A stretch of 61,040 nucleotides of DNA from Caenimonas sp. SL110 (lineage in GTDB: Bacteria > Pseudomonadota > Gammaproteobacteria > Burkholderiales > Burkholderiaceae_C). Under the pieces are notes generated by a model, which had not been told where the DNA came from, ran no database searches, and was given only the letters and a program-made list of their open reading frames with translations. Position 1 is the stretch's first letter, and each line of letters starts with the position of its first letter. The position numbers and the translations under genes are program-made. The stretch spans positions 1 through 61,040 of the forward strand of contig NZ_JANU01000015.1 in the NCBI RefSeq assembly GCF_001044395.1. The letters are read 5' to 3'. Below are positions 44,031-53,682 of this stretch, piece after piece.

Positions 44031-47000
44031 ATGAAGCTGAAATTCAAGAAACAGGCCTACCAGACCCATGCAGTGGAGGCCGTGGCGGATTGCTTTGCCG
44101 GGCAGCCCAGGCGCGAAGGGCTGAACTACCGCATTGACCCGGGCCGCGCGGTGGACGCCAGCGGCCAGGCGACGGCGGCATTGGAGTCATCCGGCTTCAA
44201 AAACGCTGATCTGGCGCTGACCCCCGGCCAGGTGCTGGAAAACATCCACGCGGTGCAGCGCAGGCAAAACCTACCGCAGTCTGCCGCTCTGGTCAAAACC
44301 AGGGTGTGCGACATCAATCTGGACGTCGAGATGGAGACCGGCACGGGCAAGACGTATTGCTACGTCAAGACCATGTTCGAGCTGAACGCCCGGTTTGGGT
44401 GGAGCAAGTTCATTGTGGTGGTGCCCAGCATTGCGATTCGTGAAGGCGTGTTCAAGTCGCTGGAAATCACGGCCGAGCACTTCATGGACGACTACAAGAA
44501 GCGCGCCCGCTTTTTCATCTACAACTCCAAACAGCTGCACAACCTGGAAAGCTTTTCGAGCGATGCGGGCATCAATGTCATGGTCATCAACGTGCAGGCC
44601 TTCCATGCCACGGGCAAGGATGCGCGCCGGATTTATGAAGAGCTGGACGACTTTCAGTCCCGCAGGCCGATTGATGTGATCAGCGCCAACCGTCCCATCC
44701 TGTTCCTGGATGAGCCGCAGAAGATGGAAGGCGCCAAGACGCTGGACTCGCTGGCCAATTTCAAGCCGCTGGCGGTGCTGCGGTATTCGGCCACGCACAA
44801 GACAACGCACAACAAGATCCACCGGCTGGATGCCCTGGATGCCTACAACCAGAAGCTGGTCAAGAAGATTGCAGTGCGCGGCATTTCGGTCAAGGGTCTG
44901 ACCGGCACCAATGCTTATCTGTTTTTAGAGTCCATCGAGGTGTCCACCGCTGCACCCGTGGCGCGCGTGGAGCTGGAAATCAAGCAGAACAGCGGCATCA
45001 AACGGGTGCTGCGCAAGCTGTCGCGCAACGACAACCTGTTCGATCTGTCCGGTGGCTTGGAGCAGTACCGAGGCTTTGTGGTGGCCGATATCAATGCGTT
45101 GACCAACACCGTGAGCTTCCTCAATGGGCATGAGCTGGTGGCGGGGGAGGCGACGGGCGATGTCAGCGAATCCGCGTTGCGCCGCATCCAGATCCGCGAG
45201 GCCGTCAAAGCCCACTTCGAGAAAGAGCAGGCTTTGTTTGCGCAGGGCATCAAGGTGCTGTCATTGTTCTTCATTGACGCCGTCAGCAAGTACCGCAGCT
45301 ATGACGAAGCAGGCGAGCGCAATGGCGAGTACGCCCAGATGTTCGAGGAGGAGTACAACCAGCAACTGGCCGAGGTGATGACGCTGGAAGACACAGCCTA
45401 CAACCGGTATCTCAAAGGCATTGCGACCGCGCGCACGCATGAGGGCTACTTCTCAATCGACAAGAAGAGCAAGCGCATGGTGGACCCCGAGACCGGGAAG
45501 AAGTCCACGGAAACAGACGACGTGGATGCGTATGACCTGATCCTTCGCAAGAAGGAGCAATTGTTGAAATTCGACGAGCCGGTTCGCTTCATCTTCTCTC
45601 ACTCCGCTCTGCGCGAAGGTTGGGACAACCCCAACGTGTTCGTGATCTGCACGTTGAAGCACAGCGACAACACCATCAGCCGCCGTCAGGAAGTGGGGCG
45701 CGGGTTGCGTATATCTGTCAATCAGCATGGCGACCGGATGGACGACCCCGCCACGGTGCATCAGGTCAACGTGTTGACGGTTGTGGCCAGCGAGAGCTAC
45801 AAGGATTTCGTCACCGCCTTGCAGCGGGACATGAGCGAGGGGTTGTCGGAGCGGCCACGGGTGGCGAACCAAGCCTATTTCCAAGGCAAGGTTCTCAAAA
45901 CATCTGGCGGCGATGTCGAAGTCAGTTCCGAAATGGCGACTGTCATCGAGTTCTATTTGATCCAAAACGGCTACGTAGACATGAAGCGCCAAATAGCGCA
46001 AAAGTATCACGACGCCAAAAAGGAAGGCCAGCTTACCGACCTGCCCGAAGAGTTAGCAGCCCATGCCGAAGCGGTTTTTGCGCTGATCGACACCGTATTC
46101 AGCGATGCGAAGTTGCCATTGCCGGATGACGATCGCAAGGCCAGGACCAATCCGCTGAACGGCAATTTTGAGAAGGCCGAATTCAAGGCGCTGTGGAGTC
46201 GCATCAACCGCAAGGCCGCGTACACGGTGGAATTCGAGACGCCGGAACTGGTAGCCAAGTGCGTGAAGGCATTGGAGGCCGAACTCAAAGTGAGCCCCAT
46301 GCAGTACACCGTGGTGGCCGGGGAGCAGGCCGAAACGGCAACTTATGACGGCATTCGCCTGGGCGAGTCCTTCAAGGTAAGCGAGTCCACGACGGACTAC
46401 CACCGTGCCTCGGCGCATTCCGCCGTCAAGTACGACTTGATTGGCCGACTGGCCGACGAGACACAACTGACGCGAGCCACGGTCGCCAGCATCTTGCAGG
46501 GCATCAACAAGGCCGTGTTCAGCCAGTACCGCACCAACCCCGAAGACTTCATGCGCAAGGCAGCGCGCCTGATGAACGAGCAGAAGGCAACGGTGATCGT
46601 GGAGCACATCGCCTACGACCCCACGGGTGAAACGCACACCATGGAAATCTTCACCCAGGACAAGCCCAAGGAAGATTTCAGCAAGGCGGTCAAGGCCGAC
46701 CACCACATCTACGACTACGTCTTCACGGATTCCAAAAACGAGCGCGACTTTGTACGCGAGCTGGATACCAGCACCGAGGTTGTGGTGTATGCCAAGCTGC
46801 CGCGTGGGTTCTTCATTCCCACGCCGGTCGGCAACTACAACCCCGACTGGGCCATTGCCTTCCAGGAAGGCAAGGTCAAGCACGTTTACTTTGTTGCCGA
46901 AACCAAGGGATCGATGTCCAGCATGGACTTGCGAAAAATCGAGGAAAGCAAGATCGAGTGCGCCCGTAAATTCTTCGCCAGGATCACGTCTGACCAGGTT

Positions 47001-47051
47001 AAGTACGACGTCGTGGATGGCTATGGGAAGTTGATGGAGCTGGTTGCATAG
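44031..47051 (+). CDS. res: Type III restriction enzyme, Res (helicase-endonuclease) subunit
   Basis: The ATG at 44031 is preceded by AGAGGAGG (44016-44023) and gives 1,006 residues. The SF2 helicase motifs are Walker [15 protein letters not shown] (~101), DEPQ in LFLDEPQKM (~228), [10 protein letters not shown], and motif [13 protein letters not shown]. The C-terminal nuclease has [11 protein letters not shown]...YFVAETKGS (~937-960), the PD-(D/E)xK signature, so cleavage is expected to be active. With Mod it forms a type III restriction complex. Downstream there are 29 bp to tRNA-Ser. Confidence 0.94.
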   Translation: MKLKFKKQAYQTHAVEAVADCFAGQPRREGLNYRIDPGRAVDASGQATAALESSGFKNADLALTPGQVLENIHAVQRRQNLPQSAALVKTRVCDINLDVEMETGTGKTYCYVKTMFELNARFGWSKFIVVVPSIAIREGVFKSLEITAEHFMDDYKKRARFFIYNSKQLHNLESFSSDAGINVMVINVQAFHATGKDARRIYEELDDFQSRRPIDVISANRPILFLDEPQKMEGAKTLDSLANFKPLAVLRYSATHKTTHNKIHRLDALDAYNQKLVKKIAVRGISVKGLTGTNAYLFLESIEVSTAAPVARVELEIKQNSGIKRVLRKLSRNDNLFDLSGGLEQYRGFVVADINALTNTVSFLNGHELVAGEATGDVSESALRRIQIREAVKAHFEKEQALFAQGIKVLSLFFIDAVSKYRSYDEAGERNGEYAQMFEEEYNQQLAEVMTLEDTAYNRYLKGIATARTHEGYFSIDKKSKRMVDPETGKKSTETDDVDAYDLILRKKEQLLKFDEPVRFIFSHSALREGWDNPNVFVICTLKHSDNTISRRQEVGRGLRISVNQHGDRMDDPATVHQVNVLTVVASESYKDFVTALQRDMSEGLSERPRVANQAYFQGKVLKTSGGDVEVSSEMATVIEFYLIQNGYVDMKRQIAQKYHDAKKEGQLTDLPEELAAHAEAVFALIDTVFSDAKLPLPDDDRKARTNPLNGNFEKAEFKALWSRINRKAAYTVEFETPELVAKCVKALEAELKVSPMQYTVVAGEQAETATYDGIRLGESFKVSESTTDYHRASAHSAVKYDLIGRLADETQLTRATVASILQGINKAVFSQYRTNPEDFMRKAARLMNEQKATVIVEHIAYDPTGETHTMEIFTQDKPKEDFSKAVKADHHIYDYVFTDSKNERDFVRELDTSTEVVVYAKLPRGFFIPTPVGNYNPDWAIAFQEGKVKHVYFVAETKGSMSSMDLRKIEESKIECARKFFARITSDQVKYDVVDGYGKLMELVA

Positions 47052-47080
47052 CGGCCGCAGCTCTTGGCAAGAAACAGCGG

Positions 47081-47167
47081 CGGAGAGTGTGAGATTCGAA
47101 CTCACGGATGTCTTTCAACATCGCCGGTTTTCAAGACCGGTGCATTCAACCGCTCTGCCAACTCTCC
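47081..47167 (-). tRNA. tRNA-Ser (anticodon TGA)
   Basis: On the minus strand the acceptor stem GGAGAGT (47167-47161) pairs with ACTCTCC (47088-47082). The anticodon loop is CTTGAAA with anticodon TGA at 47133-47131. A class II variable arm (CGATGTTGAAAGACATC) marks serine, and the T-arm is GAGTTCGAATCTC. CCA is not encoded (CCG follows). Its 3' end faces the restriction-modification island. Confidence 0.95.
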
Positions 47168-47225
47168 GAAGGCACGTATTCTAGGCGGTTGCCGGTCCGG
47201 CGTTCCAATCGACCCTGAAGCCAGT

Positions 47226-47418
47226 GGCTGTCATTGCGGACTTGATCCGCAATCCATCGACGATCAGGCGCAGTCTCCGCTTCGCGGTGGATGCCGGATC
47301 GAGTCCGGCATGACAGCCACGCTTGAACTGTCATTGCGGGCTCGACCCGCAATCCATCGACGATCAGGCGCAGTCTCCGCTTCGCAGTGGATGCCGGATC
47401 GAGTCCGGCATGACAGCC
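47226..47418. repeat. Tandem pair of ~91-bp palindromic elements (TGTCATTGCGG family)
   Basis: Copies at 47226-47318 and 47328-47418 are nearly identical. Each begins CTGTCATTGCGG and ends GGCATGACAGC, forming an imperfect inverted repeat with an identical internal GACGATCAGGCGCAGTCTCC. They lie in the gap between tRNA-Ser and ureG. The same termini recur at 49378-49470. This is a REP/MITE-like dispersed element with no coding capacity. Confidence 0.85.
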
Positions 47419-47479
47419 CCCCGCATGACAGCCTCGGCATGACAGCCTTGCCCTGCGAGCCTCGCCATGATCAGCGCGT

Positions 47480-48124
47480 TCACGCCTGCTCCAGCATCCC
47501 CTTGCGTTCGATGAAGCTGATGACTTCGGCCAGGCCGGTTTGGGTCTTGAGGTTGGTCATCACATACGGCTTGTCTCGGCGCATGCGTTGGGTGTCGGCT
47601 TCCATCACACCCAGGTCCGCGCCCACATACGGCGCGAGGTCGGTCTTGTTGATGACGAAGAGGTCGCTCTTGGTGATGCCGGGGCCGCCTTTGCGGGGGA
47701 TCTTTTCGCCCGCCGCCACATCGATCACATAGATCGTGAGGTCCGACAGTTCGGGGCTGAATGTCGCGGCAAGGTTGTCTCCGCCGGATTCGACGAACAC
47801 GATGTCCGCATCCGGAAAATCCACCAGCATCCGGTCGATGGCTTCGAGGTTGATCGATGCGTCTTCGCGGATCGCGGTGTGCGGGCAGCCACCGGTCTCC
47901 ACGCCCATGATTCGCTCGGCTGCGAGCGCGCCGCTGACGGTGAGCAGGCGCTGGTCTTCCTTGGTGTAGATGTCGTTGGTGATGGCGACCAGGTCGTATT
48001 TGTCGCGCATGCCCTTGCACAGCATTTCAAGCAGCGTCGTCTTGCCGGAGCCGACCGGGCCGCCTATGCCCACGCGCAGCGGTGGCAGTTTTTTGGTGCG
48101 GTTGGCGATGTGGTGAAACGTCAT
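47480..48124 (-). CDS. ureG: Urease accessory GTPase UreG
   Basis: ATG 48124 gives 214 residues (the frame runs back to 48199 but the family starts just before [15 protein letters not shown]). The P-loop is [10 protein letters not shown], with nickel/dimer motif [11 protein letters not shown], switch VESGGDN and the GTPase specificity motif NKTDLA. It delivers nickel to urease with UreE, UreF and UreD. The start overlaps the ureF stop (ATGA). Confidence 0.96.
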   Translation of the reverse strand: MTFHHIANRTKKLPPLRVGIGGPVGSGKTTLLEMLCKGMRDKYDLVAITNDIYTKEDQRLLTVSGALAAERIMGVETGGCPHTAIREDASINLEAIDRMLVDFPDADIVFVESGGDNLAATFSPELSDLTIYVIDVAAGEKIPRKGGPGITKSDLFVINKTDLAPYVGADLGVMEADTQRMRRDKPYVMTNLKTQTGLAEVISFIERKGMLEQA

Positions 48125-48801
48125 GAGCGAAAGAGCCTTGAATATTGGGTTTCGTGCTGCGCCGACAGGATGGCCAGCATCGGTGAAAAGGCCTGCCACG
48201 CATCCTCAGGCAATGCGAGCGCGTGGTCAACGGCTGCGGCAATTTCGCTGGCCAGCCGCGACAGGATGCGTTGGCCCGAACTTTGTCCCAGCGGTATCGA
48301 TTTGATGGCCGCCTGGATCATGTTCTCGGCCCAGCCGAATGCAAAGGTGAGGGCGATGGCGCGCGGCGATGCCGTGCCCGCAGACGATGCGAGCGCATAC
48401 GCGATCGGGTAGGTCCAGTGGGCGGACGTGGTCTCGGGCCTGATCGAGCGCAACCACTCGACCATCGATCGGCCCATCTGCTCGGTCTGCTGGCGCAGCT
48501 CGCTGGTTTCGCGCGTGTGCAGCACCCAGTCGTTGAGCTGTGCGATGCGTGCCATGTCACCGTCCCGCCATGCGGTGACAGCGGCGGCAAGCACCGCAAG
48601 GTCGCCGCGTGACAGCGTGAGATGCAGTTGGTCCGCGAGCCACCTGGCTGCTGTGGCCTCATCGGTGACCAGGCCGCTCTCGACTGCGGCTTCCAGCACT
48701 TCCGAATACGAGAAGCCGCCCACGGGCAACGCGGGTGACGCAAGCCACACCAGGGCCAGCAGGTCGCCGTCAGTGAGTGTGGTCGTGGCCATCGTCTCCA
48801 T
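48121..48801 (-). CDS. ureF: Urease accessory protein UreF
   Basis: ATG 48801 gives 226 residues (ATG 48792 also possible). The typical start [30 protein letters not shown] is present, followed by the all-helical UreF body ending [30 protein letters not shown]. It acts with UreD as the platform binding UreG on apo-urease. It overlaps ureE by 32 bp and ureG by 4 bp, so translation is coupled. Confidence 0.94.
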   Translation of the reverse strand: METMATTTLTDGDLLALVWLASPALPVGGFSYSEVLEAAVESGLVTDEATAARWLADQLHLTLSRGDLAVLAAAVTAWRDGDMARIAQLNDWVLHTRETSELRQQTEQMGRSMVEWLRSIRPETTSAHWTYPIAYALASSAGTASPRAIALTFAFGWAENMIQAAIKSIPLGQSSGQRILSRLASEIAAAVDHALALPEDAWQAFSPMLAILSAQHETQYSRLFRS

Positions 48802-49333
48802 AGGCTCCCTGCGCAAGGGGGCCGACTGCCGGGGCGTGTGCATGCGAGTGCGCGTGCGATGGGCCGTGCGAATGTCCGCCAGCACTGTAGGCACCGCCTT
48901 CCGGTTCGAACGCGCCTTCTTCGGCTCGCACGATCAGGTGCATCGCGCGCAGCATGTCCGCGAGCACATGGTCGGGTTCGATCTTGAGATGGTCGGGCTT
49001 GAGTTCGATCGCGACGTGCCGGTTGCCCAGGTGATAGGCGGCGCGGGTCAGGTCGAAGGGCGTTCCGTGCTGGGTGCAGTGCGTGATCACCAGCACCGGC
49101 TGCGGCGCGGCAATCACCTTGACGAGCGAGCCGTCTTCGGCAACGAGCACATCACCGCCGCGCACCACGGTGCCGCGCGGCAGGAAGACCCCGAGGTGAC
49201 GGCCCTGCGAATCGGTGCAGTCGAAGCGGCTTTTCTGGCGCACGTCCCAGTCGAGCTGGACGGTGGCCGCACGCTTGAGCAACACCGGCGCAAGGCCGTG
49301 ACCACCGGCCAGGATTTTGGAGACTTGGAGCAT
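48770..49333 (-). CDS. ureE: Urease nickel metallochaperone UreE
   Basis: The 187-residue protein has the UreE N-terminal domain ([35 protein letters not shown]), then the nickel-binding [14 protein letters not shown] domain and a His-rich tail ([17 protein letters not shown]... DDGHDHTH) that binds extra nickel. It is separated from ureC by 214 bp carrying repeats, a break in an otherwise compact operon. Confidence 0.95.
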   Translation of the reverse strand: MLQVSKILAGGHGLAPVLLKRAATVQLDWDVRQKSRFDCTDSQGRHLGVFLPRGTVVRGGDVLVAEDGSLVKVIAAPQPVLVITHCTQHGTPFDLTRAAYHLGNRHVAIELKPDHLKIEPDHVLADMLRAMHLIVRAEEGAFEPEGGAYSAGGHSHGPSHAHSHAHAPAVGPLAQGAYGDDGHDHTH

Positions 49334-49377
49334 GAGGGGATGGTAGTTTCAAATCGCTGTCAGTGAGGACCTGGCTT

Positions 49378-49470
49378 GGCTGTCATTGCGGACTTGATCC
49401 GCAATCCACCGCGAAGCGGCGACTGCGCCTGATCAAGCATGGATTGCGGATCAAGTCCGCAATGACAGCC
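49378..49470. repeat. Perfect 31-bp inverted repeat element between ureC and ureE
   Basis: The left arm 49378-49408 (starts GGCTGTCATTGCGGACTTGA) and right arm 49440-49470 are exact reverse complements around a 31-nt centre. The termini match the elements at 47226-47418. In RNA this would fold into a long hairpin within the urease message. Confidence 0.9.
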
Positions 49471-49489
49471 TCTGGAGCGGATCAAGGCT

Positions 49490-49508
49490 CTCCTGAGCTT
49501 GTCGAAGG
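49490..49508. repeat. Short dispersed repeat with GAGCTTGTCGAAGG core
   Basis: The stretch CTCCTGAGCTTGTCGAAGG matches a short intergenic element common in high-GC proteobacteria (from memory). It lies 20 bp after the large inverted repeat and adds to the non-coding 214-bp spacer between ureC and ureE. Confidence 0.4.
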
Positions 49509-49547
49509 GTTCGCAATCACAGCCTCGGGTGCGCAATCACTGCCGGT

Positions 49548-51266
49548 TCAAAACAGAAAATACCTCTGCGCCATCGGCAATACCGTCGCTGCTTCACACA
49601 CCAGCAGTTGCCCATCGGCGCGCACTGCATACGTCTGCGGATCGATTTCCATCTTCGGCAGGTAGTTGTTGTGGATCAGGTGCTGCTTCTTCACGCCACG
49701 GATGTTCTTCACGGCGCTCAGATTCTTGCGCAGCCCGAACTTGTCCGCTATGCCTGCATCCAGACCCGACTTCGAAACGAACGTGATCGAGCCTTTCGCG
49801 ATGGCGCCGCCGAAGCTGCCGAACATCGGCCGGTAGTGCACGGGCTGCGGTGTGGGAATCGACGCATTGGGGTCGCCCATCGCGGCCATGGCGATGAAGC
49901 CGCCTTTCATGATCACAGCCGGCTTGATGCCGAAGAAGGCCGGCTTCCAGATCACGATGTCGGCCCACTTGCCGGGTTCGATGCTGCCGACTTCGTGCGA
50001 GATGCCGTGTGCGATGGCCGGGTTGATCGTGTACTTGGCGATGTAGCGTTTGACTCGGAAGTTGTCATGGCGCGAACCGTCGGACGCCAGCGATCCGCGC
50101 TGCGCCTTCATCTTGTGCGCCGTCTGCCAGGTGCGGATGATCACTTCACCCACGCGCCCCATCGCCTGGCTGTCGCTGGACATCATGCTGATCGCGCCCA
50201 GGTCATGCAGGATGTCTTCGGCTGCAATCGTTTCCTTGCGAATGCGGCTCTCGGCAAACGCGAGGTCTTCGGCAATTGCCGGGTCCAGGTGATGGCACAC
50301 CATCAGCATGTCGACGTGCTCGTCGAGCGTGTTGTGGGTGTAGGGCATCGTCGGATTGGTCGATGACGGAAGAAAATTTTCTTCACCAACCACTCGCAAA
50401 ATGTCCGGCGCATGACCGCCGCCCGCGCCTTCGGTGTGGAACGCACAAAGCGACCGGCCCTTGGTCGCGGCGATCGTGTTCTCGACAAAGCCCGATTCGT
50501 TCAAGGTATCGCTGTGGATCGCAACCTGCGTGTCGGTCAGCTCCGCCACGTCCAGGCAGTTGCTGATCGCAGCAGGCGTCGTGCCCCAGTCTTCATGCAG
50601 CTTCAGGCCGATCACGCCTGCGTTGATCTGTTCGTGCAAGGCAGCAGGCAGGCTCGCATTGCCCTTGCCGAGAAAGCCCAGGTTCATCGCGAACCCGTCG
50701 GCGGCCTGCAGCATGCGCTCGATGTTCCACGGACCGGGCGTGCAGGTGGTGGCGAAGGTGCCGGTGGCCGGACCGGTGCCACCGCCCAGCATCGTGGTCA
50801 CGCCGGAGGCGAGCGCTTCCTCGATCTGCTGCGGGCAGATGAAGTGGATGTGGCTGTCGATGCCGCCGGCCGTGACAATGCTGCCTTCGCACGAAATGAT
50901 TTCGGTGCCGGGGCCGATGATGATGTCGATGCCCGGTTGCGTGTCCGGGTTGCCGGCCTTGCCGATGGCGGCGATGCGGCTGTCCTTGATGCCGATGTCG
51001 GCCTTGACGATGCCCCAGTGGTCGATGATGAGTGCGTTGGTCAGCACGCAATCCATGGCGCCTTCGGCCCTGGTGCGCTGCGATTGCGCCATGCCGTCGC
51101 GAATCGTCTTGCCGCCGCCGAACTTCACTTCTTCACCGTAGCCGCCGGCGCGCAGTGTGTAGTCGTCTTCCACCTCGACGATGAGGTCGGTGTCGGCCAG
51201 CCTCACCCTGTCGCCAATCGTCGGGCCGAACATTTCGGCGTAGCCGCGCCGTCCAATCGTGGCCAT
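49548..51266 (-). CDS. ureC: Urease alpha subunit
   Basis: The 572-residue catalytic subunit hydrolyses urea to ammonia and carbamate. The nickel ligands are in place: HIH in [10 protein letters not shown], the carbamylated Lys in GLKLHEDWG, His in [11 protein letters not shown] and in [14 protein letters not shown], and the Asp in [12 protein letters not shown]. The active-site flap MVCHHLDP has its Cys and His. The start is 2 bp after the ureB stop. Confidence 0.97.
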   Translation of the reverse strand: MATIGRRGYAEMFGPTIGDRVRLADTDLIVEVEDDYTLRAGGYGEEVKFGGGKTIRDGMAQSQRTRAEGAMDCVLTNALIIDHWGIVKADIGIKDSRIAAIGKAGNPDTQPGIDIIIGPGTEIISCEGSIVTAGGIDSHIHFICPQQIEEALASGVTTMLGGGTGPATGTFATTCTPGPWNIERMLQAADGFAMNLGFLGKGNASLPAALHEQINAGVIGLKLHEDWGTTPAAISNCLDVAELTDTQVAIHSDTLNESGFVENTIAATKGRSLCAFHTEGAGGGHAPDILRVVGEENFLPSSTNPTMPYTHNTLDEHVDMLMVCHHLDPAIAEDLAFAESRIRKETIAAEDILHDLGAISMMSSDSQAMGRVGEVIIRTWQTAHKMKAQRGSLASDGSRHDNFRVKRYIAKYTINPAIAHGISHEVGSIEPGKWADIVIWKPAFFGIKPAVIMKGGFIAMAAMGDPNASIPTPQPVHYRPMFGSFGGAIAKGSITFVSKSGLDAGIADKFGLRKNLSAVKNIRGVKKQHLIHNNYLPKMEIDPQTYAVRADGQLLVCEAATVLPMAQRYFLF

Positions 51267-51268
51267 GG

Positions 51269-51574
51269 TCAGAGCTTTCCTTGAATAAGGCCGCGAAATC
51301 CGTAGATGGTTCTATCGCCTGCAACATCGACGAGTTCCACCGTGCGCTGCTGGCCGGGTTCGAAGCGCACCGCCGTGCCCGACGCGATGTTCAGCCGCAT
51401 GCCGCGCGCGGCCGCGCGATCGAAATCGAGCGCGCCATTGGTTTCTGCGAAGTGATAGTGCGAGCCGACCTGGATGGGGCGGTCGGCGGTGTTTTTCACC
51501 ACCACCGTGAGCGTGCGGCGACCGGGGTTGAGCACATGGTCGCCTTCGTCGGTGAAGAGTTCGCCGGGGATCAT
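51269..51574 (-). CDS. ureB: Urease beta subunit
   Basis: ATG 51574 gives 101 residues beginning [19 protein letters not shown], the standard start; an upstream GTG at 51595 would add 7 residues and sit right behind the small ORF stop. Conserved features include [23 protein letters not shown] and [12 protein letters not shown]. It is a structural subunit of the urease trimer. Confidence 0.95.
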   Translation of the reverse strand: MIPGELFTDEGDHVLNPGRRTLTVVVKNTADRPIQVGSHYHFAETNGALDFDRAAARGMRLNIASGTAVRFEPGQQRTVELVDVAGDRTIYGFRGLIQGKL

Positions 51575-51596
51575 TGCCTGGGCCACGATCTGCACG

Positions 51597-51770
51597 CTAC
51601 TTGCGGGCGAGCCAGACGGCGGCTGCCGCGAGACTGCCCACGACCAGGAGCCCAAAAGTGTCGGTGGCGTGCCAGTGCAAGGCAGCGTGGGCGCCATGTC
51701 CGCTGTGGGCGAAGGCATGGGTCCCGGTGTAGAGCGCTGCTGCGGCGACGGCGAGCTGGTTGAGCGTCAA
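51597..51770 (-). CDS. 57-residue His-rich small membrane protein within the urease operon
   Basis: A TTG start at 51770 with AGGAGA about 6 bp upstream opens a 57-codon frame filling the gap between ureA and ureB. The N-terminus ([18 protein letters not shown]) resembles a signal sequence and is followed by a His cluster [13 protein letters not shown]. One membrane helix follows ([20 protein letters not shown]). Small His-rich membrane proteins of similar layout occur beside urease genes in other proteobacteria, so a role in nickel handling is plausible but not shown. The small size and TTG start keep confidence moderate. Confidence 0.65.
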   Translation of the reverse strand: MTLNQLAVAAAALYTGTHAFAHSGHGAHAALHWHATDTFGLLVVGSLAAAAVWLARK

Positions 51771-51806
51771 CTTGGTTTCTCCTGGGGTTTGTTCGTCAGG
51801 CGTTGT

Positions 51807-52109
51807 TCACACGATCGGCTGGTGCACGGTGACCAGCTTGGTTCCATCGGGGAAGGTCGCTTCGACCTGGATGTCGGGGATCATGTCGGCGACACCTTCC
51901 ATCACATCGGCGCGGGTGAGGATGGTGCGGCCCTCGCTCATGAGCTGCGCCACGGTCTTGCCGTCGCGAGCGCCTTCCATGACGGCTGCCGAAATCAGCG
52001 CCATCGCTTCGGGGTAATTGAGTTTCAGGCCGCGCGCGCGGCGCCGTTCGGCCAGCAGCGCCGCTGTGAAGATCAGCAGCTTGTCTTTCTCGCGGGGGGT
52101 GAGTTCCAT
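51807..52109 (-). CDS. ureA: Urease gamma subunit
   Basis: The 100-residue protein begins [23 protein letters not shown], with [25 protein letters not shown] and [18 protein letters not shown], diagnostic of UreA. It is the first urease gene in this operon. No ureD precedes it; instead a divergent FGGY kinase gene begins 121 bp away, so the urease promoter lies in 52110-52230. Confidence 0.96.
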   Translation of the reverse strand: MELTPREKDKLLIFTAALLAERRRARGLKLNYPEAMALISAAVMEGARDGKTVAQLMSEGRTILTRADVMEGVADMIPDIQVEATFPDGTKLVTVHQPIV

Positions 52110-52230
52110 GGCGGGATCAGTTTAGTGCAAGGGCGGGCAGTGGCTATACGCCAGAAGACGAACATGGGCACTTGCGGACTTGCGGTTTTCCGGTTTTGGG
52201 AGGCTTGCGGGTTCGGTGAAAATAAGCCCA

Positions 52231-53649
52231 ATGCCGGAACTCATCCTCGCCCTCGATATCGGGACGACCTCGCTGAGCGCGTGCGTATTTACCCCTGGCG
52301 GCCAGCTCAAGGCCAGCGCCTTCGCGCCGGTGCACTCATGGAGCAAGCTGCCGGGACACGTCGAGCAGGACGCGGCGCAGTTGTGGGCCTCGACGCTCCA
52401 TGTGATCCAGCAGGCGCTCGCCCGGGCCGGTATTGCGCCTGGCGACCTGGCCGCCATCGGGGTGACCTCGCAGCGCGGAAGCATCGTGTGCTGGGACAGG
52501 ATCACCAGCGAGCCACTGGGCCCGGTGGTCGTCTGGAGCGACCTGCGCGGTGCTCCCCGTGCGACCGAGTACCAGAAGGCTGGCTACCCGGCTCATCCGC
52601 ACCTGGTGGCTGTCAAGCTTGAGGTCGTTCTCGCCGGCCTGGATCGCGCCAACCTGGCCTGGGGCAATGTCGATTCGTGGATCATCTGGAAGCTGAGCGG
52701 TGCAAGCCTGCACGTGACGGACCGCAGCCAGGCCTGGGCCATGGGCTACATCGATGGCAAGACTCTGGATTGGAACGGGCCAGTCATCGCAGGGCAGGCC
52801 GTCGATCCCAAAAGCTTTCCGGCACTGGTCGATACCTGGGGCGTGTTGGGCACGACCACCATCGCCGTCTTCGGTGCCGAGGTCCCCATCGCCGCTGTCA
52901 TTGGCGACCAGCAAAGTGCGCTCATCGGCCATGGGTGTGAAGCGGCCGGGCAGATGAAGGTGAGCTATGGCACCTCGGCGACGGTGAATGTGTCGACCGG
53001 TGCGGCGATGAAGTTCATATCGCTGGCCATGCCGCCGCATGTGCTCTCGTCGGGCAGTGGGCGCACACAGTACTGCCTGGAAGGCATGGTGCTGACTGCC
53101 GGTGCCGCACTGGACTGGCTGCGGCAACTCTTCGCCATCCAGGACCATGAAGCGTTTGAGGCGCTGGCTGCTGCAACGCCTGATGCGGGTGGCGTGGTGT
53201 TCCTGCCGGCGCTGCTTGGCCTGGGCGCGCCGCATGGCGACTTTGCCAGGCGCGGCCTGATTGGCGGCCTCAACAGCGCCACCACCCAGGGCCAGATTGT
53301 CCGTGCAGCGGTGGAGGGTCTGGCCTGCCGCGTACGCGAGGCGGTGGATGCCGTCAGGGCAGGAGCCGGACTGCCGCCTTGCGACCTTCTCAAGGTCGAT
53401 GGCGGGCTGACCCATTCAGACAGCCTGATGCAGGCGCAGGCGGACATCATGGGCCTGCCTGTTACCCGGCACGCACTTCGGGAGGCGGCCTCGGCGGGCG
53501 CTGCCATCTGTGCCGCACGGGGGGTCGGGTTGCTGGGAGCCGCTGAGGTGGCTGGTTTTGCGACCTACGACCGTACGTTCGAACCGCGCATGTCGGCTGA
53601 CGAGGCGGCCGAAAAGTTTGCCGCGTGGAAGGCCGCTGCCTATTCGTGA
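52231..53649 (+). CDS. FGGY-family carbohydrate kinase
   Basis: ATG 52231 gives 472 residues. The actin-like ATPase motifs are LALDIGTTSLSACVF (phosphate 1), GVTSQRGSIVCWD, IGDQQSALIGHGC (phosphate 2) and LKVDGGLTHSDSLMQAQAD (adenosine). The second FGGY signature reads GLGAPHGDFARRG. The pattern is closest to glycerol kinase-like members, but the substrate (glycerol or another polyol) cannot be fixed. The neighbouring genes give no clear pathway. Confidence 0.87.
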   Translation: MPELILALDIGTTSLSACVFTPGGQLKASAFAPVHSWSKLPGHVEQDAAQLWASTLHVIQQALARAGIAPGDLAAIGVTSQRGSIVCWDRITSEPLGPVVVWSDLRGAPRATEYQKAGYPAHPHLVAVKLEVVLAGLDRANLAWGNVDSWIIWKLSGASLHVTDRSQAWAMGYIDGKTLDWNGPVIAGQAVDPKSFPALVDTWGVLGTTTIAVFGAEVPIAAVIGDQQSALIGHGCEAAGQMKVSYGTSATVNVSTGAAMKFISLAMPPHVLSSGSGRTQYCLEGMVLTAGAALDWLRQLFAIQDHEAFEALAAATPDAGGVVFLPALLGLGAPHGDFARRGLIGGLNSATTQGQIVRAAVEGLACRVREAVDAVRAGAGLPPCDLLKVDGGLTHSDSLMQAQADIMGLPVTRHALREAASAGAAICAARGVGLLGAAEVAGFATYDRTFEPRMSADEAAEKFAAWKAAAYS

Positions 53650-53682
53650 GAGACCGGGCACGGAAACTGCGCAACAGCAGGG

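Noticed and set aside
43792..44034. 80-codon plus-strand frame between fic and res
   Set aside because: No ribosome binding site or recognisable family, it overlaps the end of fic, and the region is dominated by inverted repeats; I treat it as regulatory.
36308..47167. Island integrated at the 3' end of tRNA-Ser
   Set aside because: The tRNA 3' end faces the R-M genes, but I found no second copy of its 3' sequence near 36300-36370 and no integrase, so attachment sites are not supported.
47226..47418. Possible CRISPR array
   Set aside because: Only two long palindromic units with nearly identical interiors; there are no short repeats with unique spacers and no cas genes.
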